Positions 44,507 through 52,808 are shown, numbered from the stretch's first letter. The stretch is DNA of 64,000 nucleotides from Halobellus sp. LT62 (GCF_037031285.1 NZ_JAYEZO010000002.1:1209938-1273937), one strand, 5' to 3'. Numbers and translations: made by a program. Notes: generated by a model from the letters alone, not told the origin.

Positions 44507-44815
44507 TTACTGGCCGACTTCCTCGGCGACCCAGCCGGCGTAGGAATCGAGCACGTCGGCCTCGTCGAAGCGCTCGATACAGGGGACGTCAGCCGGATGC
44601 TCGGCTTCGAGTTCGGTCTTCAGTTCGGGGTATCGCTCGTCGGTCGTCTTCGCGAAGAGGATCGATTCGGGGTCGTTCTCGTAGACAGCGCCCTCCCAGC
44701 GGTAGAACGAGTCGCACTCGACGACGTTGACGCAGGCGGCCAATTCGTTGTCGGTCAGGAACTTGGCGAGGTCGTCCGCGGCGTCTCGTGGGGCGGTGAT
44801 GTAGACGGTTGGCAT
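44507..44815 (-). CDS. cutA: CutA divalent-cation tolerance protein
   Basis: A 102-aa protein with the CutA1 pattern: MPTVYITAPRDAADDLAKFL, ELAACVNVVECDSFYRWEGAVYEN, and HPADVPCIERFDEADVLDSYAGWV. It forms stable trimers with a ferredoxin-like fold, and binds copper in some organisms. Start at MPTVYIT; upstream codons overlap the tRNA-proximal region. Confidence 0.93.
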   Translation of the reverse strand: MPTVYITAPRDAADDLAKFLTDNELAACVNVVECDSFYRWEGAVYENDPESILFAKTTDERYPELKTELEAEHPADVPCIERFDEADVLDSYAGWVAEEVGQ

Positions 44816-44888
44816 CGAAACACGATGTGCGCTGAATGCGCTTAAATCGACGCAGCCGGATCGAATCCGATTCGGCTCTAAAGAAAGT

Positions 44889-44962
44889 CCGCCCTCCCCG
44901 AATTGAACGGGGGACAAGCCGATCTACAGTCGGCTGCTCTACCAGGCTGAGCTAAGGGCGGG
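44889..44962 (-). tRNA. tRNA-Tyr, anticodon GTA
   Basis: A 74-nt cloverleaf. The acceptor arms CCGCCCT and AGGGCGG pair over 7 bp, with U8-A9, a D-arm GCTCAGCCTGGTAGAGC, an anticodon arm CCGACTGTAGATCGG with GTA in the loop (reads Tyr codons UAC/UAU), and a T-arm CCCCGTTCAATTCGGGG. No CCA is encoded. It lies just upstream of cutA on the same strand. Confidence 0.93.
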
Positions 44963-45056
44963 CAAGAGAACCTAGCGCCGCTGTCAGACTTAAGGGTTAC
45001 TCATCGGAGCCGTCAGCCGGTTCCTTGCGGAGACCTCACAAGTCGCAGTCGCGCCG

Positions 45057-47657
45057 TCAGGGGCCGCGTTCACGCCGACGGTTCGCGTTCCTCGACGACG
45101 CGAGCGCGACGAGGAACTGTTCGACCTCGCGATCGATTTTGCTCTGAACCGCCGCCAGTTCGGGGATCGTCTTTTCGTTATAGGCTCGTTTCGAGCAGTC
45201 GACGTGCTCGGGAACGATCTCGTGGGCCCGCTGCGATAGCGACGCGAGTTGTCGCTGCGGAGCCGCCCCTGTCCACTCCGGAAGTGCGAGTCGCTCAACG
45301 GTCGACTTCGAAAGGCTTGATTTCCCGCCAGAGGAGATGTCACGGAGACATCGCTGGTAGGGTGCGGAGTTGAGCAGCGCACAGAGGTAGTGCGCCTCGC
45401 GCTCGTCGTCGGTGCCGACGAACATACAGTGATCGCCGGGGACCACCGTTTTCTCGCCGACGGTCGGATCCGAGACGGTCGAGACGACCGCGAAGTGCGG
45501 CTTGAACCCGAGCCGACACCAGACGACTTTGTAATCGGCCCACGTGTACGGCCCGAGGCCGAAGAGCGAGTAGAAGGGGCCGTCGTCGAACCACGAGGAA
45601 CTGCGATCGAGCAGCCGATCGCGGTGGTCGTTCAGATAGGCGTACGTCGCCGGCGTCTTCCGCCTGAGTTCATCCTCGTTGTCGTCGTTCACGAGTTGCT
45701 GGGGGACGAGCTGGAGGTCGTGACCGAAAAGGCCGTATTTCACGATGTGCTTGGATTTCAGGTACGGGTAGATGTGCTCCGATTCGAGTTCGTGCCGCGC
45801 GATCGTCTCCCGATCGAGCGCGTACACCGCCTTCGCGTCGTCCTTCACGCCGTGGCGGATCCGATAGGGACACGGTCCGAGCGCCCGTCGTTCTGCGTCC
45901 GCGCGGATCCACGGCGACGACGGCGTTTCGGGGTCTGTGGGGACCAGACTCGTTTCGGCGGTGTCGAACGCATCGCGCATCGCCGCCAACGACGAGAAGG
46001 GCTCGGCCGGGAGAGAGGTGCCCTCCGGGTCCGTTTCGGGCGTTTCGACGTGTCGCCAGTGCGTCGTCGGTACCCCCTCGTCCGTGGGAAGCGGCGGGGA
46101 TGAGTCCGGCGAACCGGACGAAGCGGACGGGTCGGACGAACCGGGGGCGCCGCCGGAGGCAGTGACCCGACAGCCGAAGAGCGCGGTGCCGGCGTCGACG
46201 TCGGGAAACGGCGCGAGCGAATCGAAGTCGTGGACGCGGTCGTACCTGACCCGTCGATCGGCGATCTCCCGGTTTCTGAGTCGTCGGCCTGCGGGACCGG
46301 TGAGGAGGTCGCGTTTCAGCACCACCGAGGCTCGGCCGCCGTCTCGAAGCAACCGATGCAGACAGTGAATCGTATAGGGGACCGAGAGGTCGTCGTTCGC
46401 GAACCCCAATCGGGCGTCGAGCCCGCTGTGACCGAACAGGACAGGCGCTCGGTTGGCTTCGGACGCTCGACGCCACCGGTCTTTGACTCGCTCCGAGAGG
46501 GAGTCCCACGTGATCCACGGAGGATTCATCAGGAGGCAGTCCGCGCGCTGTCCGTTCAGCGGTGACGTCTCGGGCGTCGCGAGCGCGGCGTCGCCGAGGA
46601 CTACCCGGGGAGAGACGCGTGGAGTTTCGTCCAACGGCGACTCGTCGACGGCTTCGAGCAGCGGCCGAACGGCGAGGGCGATCGCGAGCCGCGATGCGCG
46701 GACGGCGGTCGGCGAGAGGTCGAACCCGCGAACGGAGTCGATGACGGAATCGAGGCACTCGCTCGGTGGTTCCGCCCCCTTCCTCGATATCAACCGCTGT
46801 GCGGCGGCGGCGAGGAATGCCCCCGCTCCACACCCCGGATCGACGATGAGCGGGTCGGTGAGTGGAGCCGACGTGCCGACGTCGGGGGTTGGTGTGCCGA
46901 CGTCGGAGTTTGGTGTGTCGACGTCGGAATCCGGTGTGTCGGCATCCGAACTCGGTGTGCCGGCGTCGGCGTCTTCGCCGGCCACCTCGACGCCTTCGAA
47001 CAGCGTTCCGACGGCGAGTTCGGCCACGCCGCCCGGCGTGTCGTACCGACCGAAAGCCCGGCGAGTGAGGGGCGACACACACTCGCGGTGCAGCCGCGCC
47101 ACGTCGTACGGCGACGCCGACTCGACGAAATCGGTCGCGAGAGATCCGAACGTCGACGTCGGGTCCGGCTCTCTCTCCGAAGTCAGAGTTGACCGTCTCT
47201 CTGATGTCGCTTCCGACGCCCGCATCCGTGAGAGTACGCGCTCGTGAACGCCCTCGAAGTCCGCGCCGAAGGACACCGGGGCATCCGACGCCAGCGGTCG
47301 TCTGGCCTCGCAGCCGAAAGCCGCCTCCAGTTCGTCCAGAAGCCGCGTGAGGAGGAAATCGAACGTCAGTGTTTCTGCGAAGAGTGCACCCGCCGCGTCC
47401 GACGTCCGCTTCTCGTGGGACGATTCCCCGGACGCTTCGTCCACAGAATCGACAGCCAACCGTGCGAAGACGTCCCCGTGCCGGTCGCGAACGTACTCGC
47501 GCCACGCCTCGAACTCGGATTCGACTTCGGGATCGTCGGTGGCGGCTGTCAACGTCGATCGATACCGCTGTGTCAACTCGGCTTCGGCGAGCCGAGCGCA
47601 ACGGGCTGAATCGTCGTCTGTTTGGGGATCATCGCTGGATCGGGAGTCGTCGGTCAT
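45057..47657 (-). CDS. N6-adenine DNA methyltransferase, Eco57I/TaqI-specificity-like
   Basis: An 866-aa protein. SAM-binding motif I is DPGCGAGAFLAAAA (about 273-286) and catalytic motif IV is LMNPPWITWDSL (about 377). After about residue 620 there is a TaqI-like target-recognition region (YLKSKHIVKYGLFGHDLQLVPQ ... YTWADYKVVWCRLGFKPHFAVVST ... HCMFVGTDDEREAHYLCALLNSAPY), as in type IIG, Eco57I and BREX PglX enzymes. No nuclease motif is obvious, so it may act as a methylase only. A variable heptapeptide repeat sits before motif I. It starts 9 bp after the XPB-like helicase stop and is very probably cotranscribed with it. Confidence 0.88.
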   Translation of the reverse strand: MTDDSRSSDDPQTDDDSARCARLAEAELTQRYRSTLTAATDDPEVESEFEAWREYVRDRHGDVFARLAVDSVDEASGESSHEKRTSDAAGALFAETLTFDFLLTRLLDELEAAFGCEARRPLASDAPVSFGADFEGVHERVLSRMRASEATSERRSTLTSEREPDPTSTFGSLATDFVESASPYDVARLHRECVSPLTRRAFGRYDTPGGVAELAVGTLFEGVEVAGEDADAGTPSSDADTPDSDVDTPNSDVGTPTPDVGTSAPLTDPLIVDPGCGAGAFLAAAAQRLISRKGAEPPSECLDSVIDSVRGFDLSPTAVRASRLAIALAVRPLLEAVDESPLDETPRVSPRVVLGDAALATPETSPLNGQRADCLLMNPPWITWDSLSERVKDRWRRASEANRAPVLFGHSGLDARLGFANDDLSVPYTIHCLHRLLRDGGRASVVLKRDLLTGPAGRRLRNREIADRRVRYDRVHDFDSLAPFPDVDAGTALFGCRVTASGGAPGSSDPSASSGSPDSSPPLPTDEGVPTTHWRHVETPETDPEGTSLPAEPFSSLAAMRDAFDTAETSLVPTDPETPSSPWIRADAERRALGPCPYRIRHGVKDDAKAVYALDRETIARHELESEHIYPYLKSKHIVKYGLFGHDLQLVPQQLVNDDNEDELRRKTPATYAYLNDHRDRLLDRSSSWFDDGPFYSLFGLGPYTWADYKVVWCRLGFKPHFAVVSTVSDPTVGEKTVVPGDHCMFVGTDDEREAHYLCALLNSAPYQRCLRDISSGGKSSLSKSTVERLALPEWTGAAPQRQLASLSQRAHEIVPEHVDCSKRAYNEKTIPELAAVQSKIDREVEQFLVALASSRNANRRRERGP
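46870..46975. repeat. 21-bp tandem repeat inside the methylase gene
   Basis: GGTGTG recurs at 46891, 46912, 46933 and 46954 on the plus strand, exactly 21 bp apart, encoding the heptads TPSSDAD, TPDSDVD, TPNSDVG, TPTPDVG. A linker of tunable length before the SAM-binding motif; all units are multiples of three so the frame is kept. Confidence 0.9.
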
Positions 47658-47666
47658 CGTCGGGAG

Positions 47667-49730
47667 TCACTCCTCGGTCGGGTCGGGTTCGGCCGTTTCG
47701 TCCGATTTGGATTCAGCAGGTTCGTCCGATTTCGGTTCCTCGATCGCCGCGGAGCGGTCAGCTTCCGTCACGCGGACGCCCTTCGCGGCGAGATGCCGCA
47801 TCTGGCGCTGTGCGAAGTCCTCTTCGGAGGTTCCGTGCGTCGCGAGCACGTAGACGCGGGAGCCACCCGCGGGGCGCATCGTCCGCCCGGCGCGCTGTGC
47901 ACCCTGTCGTCTCGAGCCGCCGAGCCCGGAGGCGACGATCGCCAACTCGGCACTCGGGAGATCGATACCCTCGTCGCCGACGCGTGAGATCACGAGCGTA
48001 TCGCGGTCGCCCTCGCGGAACGACTCGAACACGCGTTCGCGACGGTGATGCGGCATCTCGCCGCTGACGAACGGCACGTCGAGCGCGTCGGCGAGCGCCT
48101 CGCCCTGATCGAGCCAGTCGGCGAAGACGAGCGCCTTCGAGCCGGGGTGTGCTTCGAGGAGTCGACGGGTCTCCGCGATTTTTTCGGGGTTCTCGGCCGC
48201 GATTCGGTGTTTGTCGCGGCCGTCCGCGCTCGCCCACTCGTTGCGCGCGAACTCGTCGGCCCACGGGAGGTACCGAATCTGCACTTCGGGCTCCTGCACG
48301 TAGCCGGCGTCGAAGAGCTTCGACCAGTCGGTGCCGATCGGCGGCCCGATGAGCGTGAAGATCTCCTTTTCCCTGTCGTCTTCGCGCACCGGCGTCGCCG
48401 ACAGGCCGAGTCGGTGCTTCGTCTGCAGGTCGGCGCTGCGGCGGTAGATCCGCGAGGGGATGTGGTGGACTTCGTCGTAGACGATGAGCCCCCACGCGCG
48501 CGAATCGAATAACGATCGGTGCCGGTCCATCCCGGCGGTCTGATACGTCGCGATCGTCACGGGACGGATCTCTTTTTCGCCCCCGTGGTACTCGCCGATT
48601 TGATCGGGCGAGAGAGTGGTGTGTCGGAGGAGTTCCTCGCGCCACTGCGACGCGAGTTCACGAGAGGGGACGAGTACGAGCGTCTCGCCGCCGACTGCCG
48701 CGAGCACGCCGATCGCCGTCACCGTCTTGCCCGCCCCGGAGGGGCCGACGAGGACGCCGGAGCGCTGTTCGAGGAACCGCTCGACCCAGTCGCGCTGGTA
48801 GTCGCGCAGGTCGACGGTCAGGTCAGCTTCGAGCGGATCGCCCGCGTCGAGGTCGCGATCGTCGACGACGGGGTAACCCGCCTCGTAGAGGATCCGTTTG
48901 ATCTCGGCTTCCGCTCCCTCGCGGACCCAGCTTCGGGTGTCGGAGATCGGCGCGACCAACTGTTCGTCGTCGAGTTTCTGCCGGGCGACGTTACCCATCA
49001 GACTCTCGGAGACACTTTCGAGGACCACGTAGCCGTCCTCGTGGGTGAACAGTCGGAAGCGGTTCGCGCGCTTCCACTGCGATTCGATCCACTCCTCCAG
49101 TTCCGGGGTGCGCCGGGGGAGCACCGACCGAACCAGCGCGAGCAGGTCGTCGACGTCGTCGTAGGGGGCCTGCCAGACGTCCTCCTGTCTGATCTCGTAG
49201 ATGTACCCGCGGGTGTTCGTCTCTCTGTCAGCGGTCGTCCGCTCTCGCCGTCCCGTGGAGTCGACGAGGTGAGCGAACTGCGAGAGTTGCGCGCGGGTGT
49301 ACTGTGTGGGACGGTCGACGACGACCTCGCGACGGTCGGGGAAGACGACGATCCGCTCGCGGTCGGCGACCTCGCGCCACTCGCTCGGAAAATACACGAC
49401 GGGGTCGGTCTCGACGTTCACGCGCTCGATGGAACCCTGCCCTGCGAGGGCGTCGAGATCGGCCGCGGCGTCGGCCTGCGTCGTCCCCAATCGGCGGGCG
49501 ACCTCCGACGCCGTCACGACGGGGCGGCTCTGTGCTTCGAGGACGTCTCGAAATCGCTCGACGTCGATAACTTCATCGTGGAGTGAATCTTCGGTCTCGT
49601 CGTGAAGTGGGTCTTCGGTCTCGTCGTGGGACCGTTCGCCGCTCTCCGTCGCTGAGGATTGGTCGGACTCGTCTCCGCTCGCGGGGCGTTCCGTAGACGA
49701 TGATTCGGGATCGCCCTCCTCGTCTGTCAT
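47667..49730 (-). CDS. rad25: XPB/Rad25-type DNA helicase
   Basis: A 687-aa superfamily 2 helicase. Walker A GPSGAGKTVTAIG (about 360), the DEVH Walker B LIVYDEVHHIPSRIYRR (about 443), motif III LGLSATPVREDDREKEIF, and motif VI QRAGRTMRPAGG (about 640) are all present, with the XPB C-terminal wording. The N-terminal approximately 250 residues contain a winged-helix-like segment. XPB family proteins unwind DNA in repair and, in eukaryotes, transcription initiation. It lies next to the replication origin and diverges from orc1. I start at MTDEEGDPES; the upstream extension runs into the ORB repeats. Confidence 0.92.
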   Translation of the reverse strand: MTDEEGDPESSSTERPASGDESDQSSATESGERSHDETEDPLHDETEDSLHDEVIDVERFRDVLEAQSRPVVTASEVARRLGTTQADAAADLDALAGQGSIERVNVETDPVVYFPSEWREVADRERIVVFPDRREVVVDRPTQYTRAQLSQFAHLVDSTGRRERTTADRETNTRGYIYEIRQEDVWQAPYDDVDDLLALVRSVLPRRTPELEEWIESQWKRANRFRLFTHEDGYVVLESVSESLMGNVARQKLDDEQLVAPISDTRSWVREGAEAEIKRILYEAGYPVVDDRDLDAGDPLEADLTVDLRDYQRDWVERFLEQRSGVLVGPSGAGKTVTAIGVLAAVGGETLVLVPSRELASQWREELLRHTTLSPDQIGEYHGGEKEIRPVTIATYQTAGMDRHRSLFDSRAWGLIVYDEVHHIPSRIYRRSADLQTKHRLGLSATPVREDDREKEIFTLIGPPIGTDWSKLFDAGYVQEPEVQIRYLPWADEFARNEWASADGRDKHRIAAENPEKIAETRRLLEAHPGSKALVFADWLDQGEALADALDVPFVSGEMPHHRRERVFESFREGDRDTLVISRVGDEGIDLPSAELAIVASGLGGSRRQGAQRAGRTMRPAGGSRVYVLATHGTSEEDFAQRQMRHLAAKGVRVTEADRSAAIEEPKSDEPAESKSDETAEPDPTEE

Positions 49731-49825
49731 TGTCCGTCGAACGGTCCCGACCGGGAAACGGTTTGCGACTACGCCCGTTCTCGACTCGTCAGCCTGTGTG
49801 CTGTCATTGGACCCGCTCGCACGGA

Positions 49826-49903
49826 CACACCGAGTTTCCGGTGAAATCCGGTGATTCGGTGTGGTCGGTTCGGGAGTGAGGCACACCGGGTTTCCGGTGA
49901 AAT
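49826..49903 (-). repeat. ORB-like elements 1 and 2 (outer, rad25 side)
   Basis: CACACCGAGTTTCCGGTGAA-type (49826-49847) and CACACCGGGTTTCCGGTGAA-type (49882-49903) 22-mers. They differ at one or two of the central bases. They lie upstream of the rad25 start and could affect its transcription. Confidence 0.9.
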
Positions 49904-50040
49904 ACTGAGGAATCGAAGTCGTCTGCAGAGGCCCTAATGAGGGGGTTTGTTGAGGATGTCTTCGGACTGGCCATCCCCAGAGACGATCAGATCATACTAA
50001 AGGGATTCTCTGTACCGACTCACGCCCCGAGATCCGGTCA

Positions 50041-50062
50041 CACACCGTGTTTCCGGTGAAAT
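50041..50062 (-). repeat. ORB-like element 3
   Basis: CACACCGTGTTTCCGGTGAA plus AT, one base different from elements 1 and 2 in the spacer; about 100 bp before the AT-rich stretch. Confidence 0.9.
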
Positions 50063-50290
50063 GCGCTGCTATCTCGGCGAAAGCGGTCGTGCCGTGGCTG
50101 ACCTGACGGGTCCTTCGTGTGAATCTCATCTCCATTCGGGGTATTTTGATTCACGGTGTTCTTGACCTTTGGAAAGAAACAAATTTATACTACACCTTCG
50201 TTACCGTCCATTAGGTCGACCTCAAGCCAGCGATCGGTCGTCGCCGACGATGCCGCAGTCGAAGTCGGTAGGCTGGTTTCGGAGTTCTCT

Positions 50291-50403
50291 CCCGACGATT
50301 TCTCTTCGTCCTAACTATTACCCATCGTCCTGACGATTTTCATCCCAGCTATTTCCCTTCATCCCAACTATTTCTGTACTTCCATCCGGACTATCTCTGC
50401 ACT
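50291..50403. repeat. Pyrimidine-rich iterons between the ORBs and orc1
   Basis: About six degenerate units of 16-22 bp, consensus TCNTCCNAACTATTTCC (for example TCGTCCTAACTATTACCC, CATCCCAGCTATTTCCC, CATCCCAACTATTTCTG, CATCCGGACTATCTCTG), occur in direct succession. The strand bias (C/T-rich top strand) is strong. Unrelated in sequence to the ORB elements. Confidence 0.75.
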
Positions 50404-50425
50404 CCCGATGGTCGCACGAAGAGCC

Positions 50426-50447
50426 CACACCACGTTTCCGGTGAACA
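50426..50447 (-). repeat. ORB-like element 4, degenerate
   Basis: CACACCACGTTTCCGGTGAA plus CA: the GTTTCCGGTGAA half is kept and the other half-site has changed (CCACG for CCGNG). Same orientation as elements 1-3, but on the orc1 side of the AT-rich region. Confidence 0.8.
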
Positions 50448-50487
50448 AAACCCCCCGCTTTCACCTCGACCTCCCCATCATTTCCCC

Positions 50488-50509
50488 CTTTCACCGGAAA
50501 CCCGGTGTG
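50488..50509 (+). repeat. ORB-like element 5
   Basis: CTTTCACCGGAAACCCGGTG plus TG, opposite orientation to elements 1-4; the palindrome is perfect in the core. Confidence 0.92.
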
Positions 50510-50546
50510 TGTCCGCTCGCTCTCCCACACCACTGAATAACAACGT

Positions 50547-50568
50547 ATTTCACCGGAAACCCGGTGTC
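50547..50568 (+). repeat. ORB-like element 6 overlapping the orc1 promoter
   Basis: ATTTCACCGGAAACCCGGTG plus TC, ending 8 bp before the orc1 ATG. Binding by Orc1 here would cover the transcription start region, so autoregulation is likely. Confidence 0.92.
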
Positions 50569-50575
50569 CTGTAGT

Positions 50576-51778
50576 ATGCCGGACACCAGCGACGACCTCT
50601 TCACTCGGGAGGATCCCGTCTTCTCAAACAAGGAGCTACTCGAAATCAATCACCTCCCCGGCGAGGGTCGTATCGTCGGTCGCGACGACGAAATCTCGGA
50701 TCTCGCCGCCGCGGTCAACCCCGCCATCTTCGGACAGAGTCCGAGCAACGTCCTCATCTACGGCAAGACTGGGACGGGAAAATCCCTCTGTGCGAAGTAC
50801 GTCTCCCAGCGACTCGTCGACACCGCGCGCGAGGAGGACGTGAACGCGACGTTCGCCTACGTCGACTGCGCGCAGGACACCACCGAGACCCAAGCCGTCC
50901 AGACGATCGCCGACGGCGTCAACGAACCCGCGGTCACCGGGATCAAAGTCCCCGACAAGGGCCTCAGCACCTCGACGTACTACAAGCGACTGTGGCGGAT
51001 CCTCGACGCGCAGTACGACGTCGTCCTCATCCTGCTGGACGAGATCGACAAGCTCTCCGACGACGACATCCTGATGCAGCTCTCGCGGGCCGGCGAGGCC
51101 GGAAAGATCGACCAGTGCAAACTCGGCGTGATCGGAATCAGCAACAAGATCCAGTACAAAGACCGGATGGACGAACGGGTGAAATCCAGCCTCTGCGAGC
51201 GGGAGTTCGTGTTTCCGCCCTACGACGCCAATCAACTCCGGGACATTATGGAGGCTCGGTCGGACGCCTTCCGCGACGGCGTCCTCGACCCGTCGACGAT
51301 CCCCCGGGCGGCCGCACTCGCCGCCCGGGAGCACGGTGATGCCAGAAAGGCGATCGACATTCTCCGATACGCGGGCGAGATCGCCCAATCGACGGGCGCA
51401 CAAACGGTCCGCGAGGAGTTCGTCACGCAGGCCCGCGAGCGCGCCGAAACCGATCGCTTCCGCGAACTCATCCGCGGGTCGACGCCGCACTCGCGGTACG
51501 TCCTCCAAGCGCTCGCGATCTTGTCGCTCTCGAACGACCGACAGGACGGCTTCCGGACGAGCCGCGTCTACGAGGTGTACGAGAACATCTGCAGCGGGCA
51601 GGGCTCAGATACGCTCTCGCTTCGTCGCGTTCGCGACCTCCTCAAAGAGCACGCCTTCTTGGACATCATCGAGCAGTCGAAACACAGCGGCGGGAGCGCG
51701 GAGGGGAGTTACACCAAACACCAACTACTCGAAGATCCCCAAGTCGTCAGAGACGTGCTGTCCGAGGACGTGGCCTGA
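50576..51778 (+). CDS. orc: Orc1/Cdc6 replication initiator
   Basis: A 400-aa AAA+ protein. Walker A is GKTGTGKS (63-70), Walker B VVLILLDEIDKLSDDDIL, sensor-like GISNKIQYKDRMDERVKSSL, with the C-terminal winged helix after about residue 310 (YVLQALAILSLSNDRQDGFRTSRVYEVYENI). It recognises the ORB elements upstream and loads the MCM helicase. I use the ATG of MPDTSDDL. It stands alone as a transcription unit facing away from rad25. Confidence 0.95.
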   Translation: MPDTSDDLFTREDPVFSNKELLEINHLPGEGRIVGRDDEISDLAAAVNPAIFGQSPSNVLIYGKTGTGKSLCAKYVSQRLVDTAREEDVNATFAYVDCAQDTTETQAVQTIADGVNEPAVTGIKVPDKGLSTSTYYKRLWRILDAQYDVVLILLDEIDKLSDDDILMQLSRAGEAGKIDQCKLGVIGISNKIQYKDRMDERVKSSLCEREFVFPPYDANQLRDIMEARSDAFRDGVLDPSTIPRAAALAAREHGDARKAIDILRYAGEIAQSTGAQTVREEFVTQARERAETDRFRELIRGSTPHSRYVLQALAILSLSNDRQDGFRTSRVYEVYENICSGQGSDTLSLRRVRDLLKEHAFLDIIEQSKHSGGSAEGSYTKHQLLEDPQVVRDVLSEDVA

Positions 51779-51835
51779 TCGAGGGGAGAACGTCGTCAAC
51801 TGTCGAGAACGCTGTCACACGTCGAGAAAACGCAG

Positions 51836-52618
51836 CTATCCGTCGAGAACCTCGTCGATATCGGCGATCGAATCGAGCACGTAATCGGGTTCGACGTCGA
51901 CGTCCGCGATCGTTTCGCGGTCGGTCACGCCCGAGAGTACGAGCACGGTCGTCATTCCGGCGCGTTCGCCCATTCGGATGTCGGTCTCGATCCGATCGCC
52001 GACCATCAGACACGACTCGGGTTCGACGCCGACGACCTCTAAGGCGGTCTCGATCATCTTCGGCGAGGGCTTCCCGAGTATTTCGTCGACTGTCCGCCCG
52101 GTCACGCCCTCGATCGCGCCGATCATCCCCGCGGCGTCCGGGATCTCTCCGTCCGCGGTCGGGCAGGTCCTGTCGGGATTCGTCGCCAGAAACGGCGCGT
52201 CGTTCGCGAGCGTCCGCATCGCGATATCGAGTTTCTCGTAATCGAACTCTCGGTCCATCGACGCGACCAACAGATCGCCCGGCGCGTCCGTCGTCGCGAC
52301 GCCCGCGTCGTGGAACTCCGCAACCAGCGGCGACTCGCCCACGACGTAGGCCTCCGCGTTCGGGTAGTGCTCGCGGATGTACTGCGCCGTCACCCACCCC
52401 GAGTTGACCACGTCGTCGACGCTGGCGTCGATGCCGAGTCTCCGGAGTTTCTCGCTGTAATCTCGACGGCGTGAAATCGCCTTATTCGTCAGGAACAACA
52501 CCGTACGGAGGCGCTCTCGAAGCGTCTCGACGCTTTCGGCGGCCCCGGGAACGAGCGCGTCGCCCAGATACACGGTCCCGTCGAGATCCAAGATCGCCGC
52601 TTCGTAGGCGTCACGCAT
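51836..52618 (-). CDS. HAD-superfamily phosphatase, NagD/AraL subfamily
   Basis: A 260-aa phosphatase. Motif I is AILDLDGTVYLG (nucleophile Asp at about 11), the C2 cap lies between, motif III/IV is GKPSPKMIETAL and MVGDRIETDIRMGERAGMTTVLVLSG. NagD-type enzymes dephosphorylate nucleotide or sugar phosphates such as glycerol phosphate. I start at MRDAYEAA since it matches family starts and is preceded by an 8-nt overlap with a repeat ORF; an in-frame GTG at 52804 would add 62 residues made of 9-aa repeats. Confidence 0.9.
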   Translation of the reverse strand: MRDAYEAAILDLDGTVYLGDALVPGAAESVETLRERLRTVLFLTNKAISRRRDYSEKLRRLGIDASVDDVVNSGWVTAQYIREHYPNAEAYVVGESPLVAEFHDAGVATTDAPGDLLVASMDREFDYEKLDIAMRTLANDAPFLATNPDRTCPTADGEIPDAAGMIGAIEGVTGRTVDEILGKPSPKMIETALEVVGVEPESCLMVGDRIETDIRMGERAGMTTVLVLSGVTDRETIADVDVEPDYVLDSIADIDEVLDG

Positions 52619-52808
52619 CGCTTCTCGCCTCCATCGACTCCGCTGATGGACGTTCATCTCCGTCGACTCCGCGACGACGTCCCCTGTTGACTTCGCGGCG
52701 GCGACGTCCCCTATTGACTCCGCGGCGGCGACGACCCCCATTGACTTCGCGGCGGCGACGTCCCCTATTGACTCCGCGACGACGACGTCCCCTATCAACT
52801 CCACTCAT
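52611..52808 (-). CDS. Possible Arg/Gly-rich leader ORF overlapping the HAD gene start
   Basis: A 65-codon ATG-initiated frame built from the 27-bp repeat, giving nonapeptides of the form (G/E)VNRGRRRR. It ends TGA 8 nt after the start of the HAD gene begins, so the two overlap. A TATA-like box 30 nt before the ATG gives leaderless spacing. An arginine-rich peptide is odd for a halophile, so non-translated DNA repeats remain the simple alternative. Confidence 0.25.
   Translation of the reverse strand: MSGVDRGRRRRGVNRGRRRREVNGGRRRRGVNRGRRRREVNRGRRRGVDGDERPSAESMEARSDA
52665..52803. repeat. 27-bp tandem repeat upstream of the HAD gene
   Basis: Units starting GACTCC or GACTTC at 52665, 52689, 52716, 52743, 52770 (and the related CAACTCC at 52797) are 24, 27, 27, 27 and 27 bp apart; each reads about TGACTTCGCGGCGGCGACGT then CCCCTAT. 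Frame-preserving in all reading frames. Confidence 0.9.

Larger units (their letters stand above)
49826..50568. other. Chromosomal replication origin with six ORB-like elements
   Basis: Six copies of the 22-mer A-TTTCACCGGAAAC-NCGGTGTG (core palindrome CACCGGAAACCCGGTG) occur: four in one orientation (49826, 49882, 50041, 50426) and two in the other (50488, 50547). A stretch of low GC at about 50140-50220 (with AAATTTATACTACA) is the likely unwinding element. orc1/cdc6 starts 8 bp after the last element. This is the arrangement of archaeal oriC: origin-recognition boxes flanking a DUE next to the initiator gene. Functional proof is lacking. Confidence 0.85.

Noticed and set aside
49304..49605. 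Plus-strand frames antisense to rad25
   Set aside because: Shadows of the helicase N-terminus.
45057..49730. Calling the helicase-methylase pair a DISARM or BREX system
   Set aside because: No DrmA/DrmB/DrmC, BrxC/PglZ or nuclease gene is present in the window; only a helicase and a methylase.
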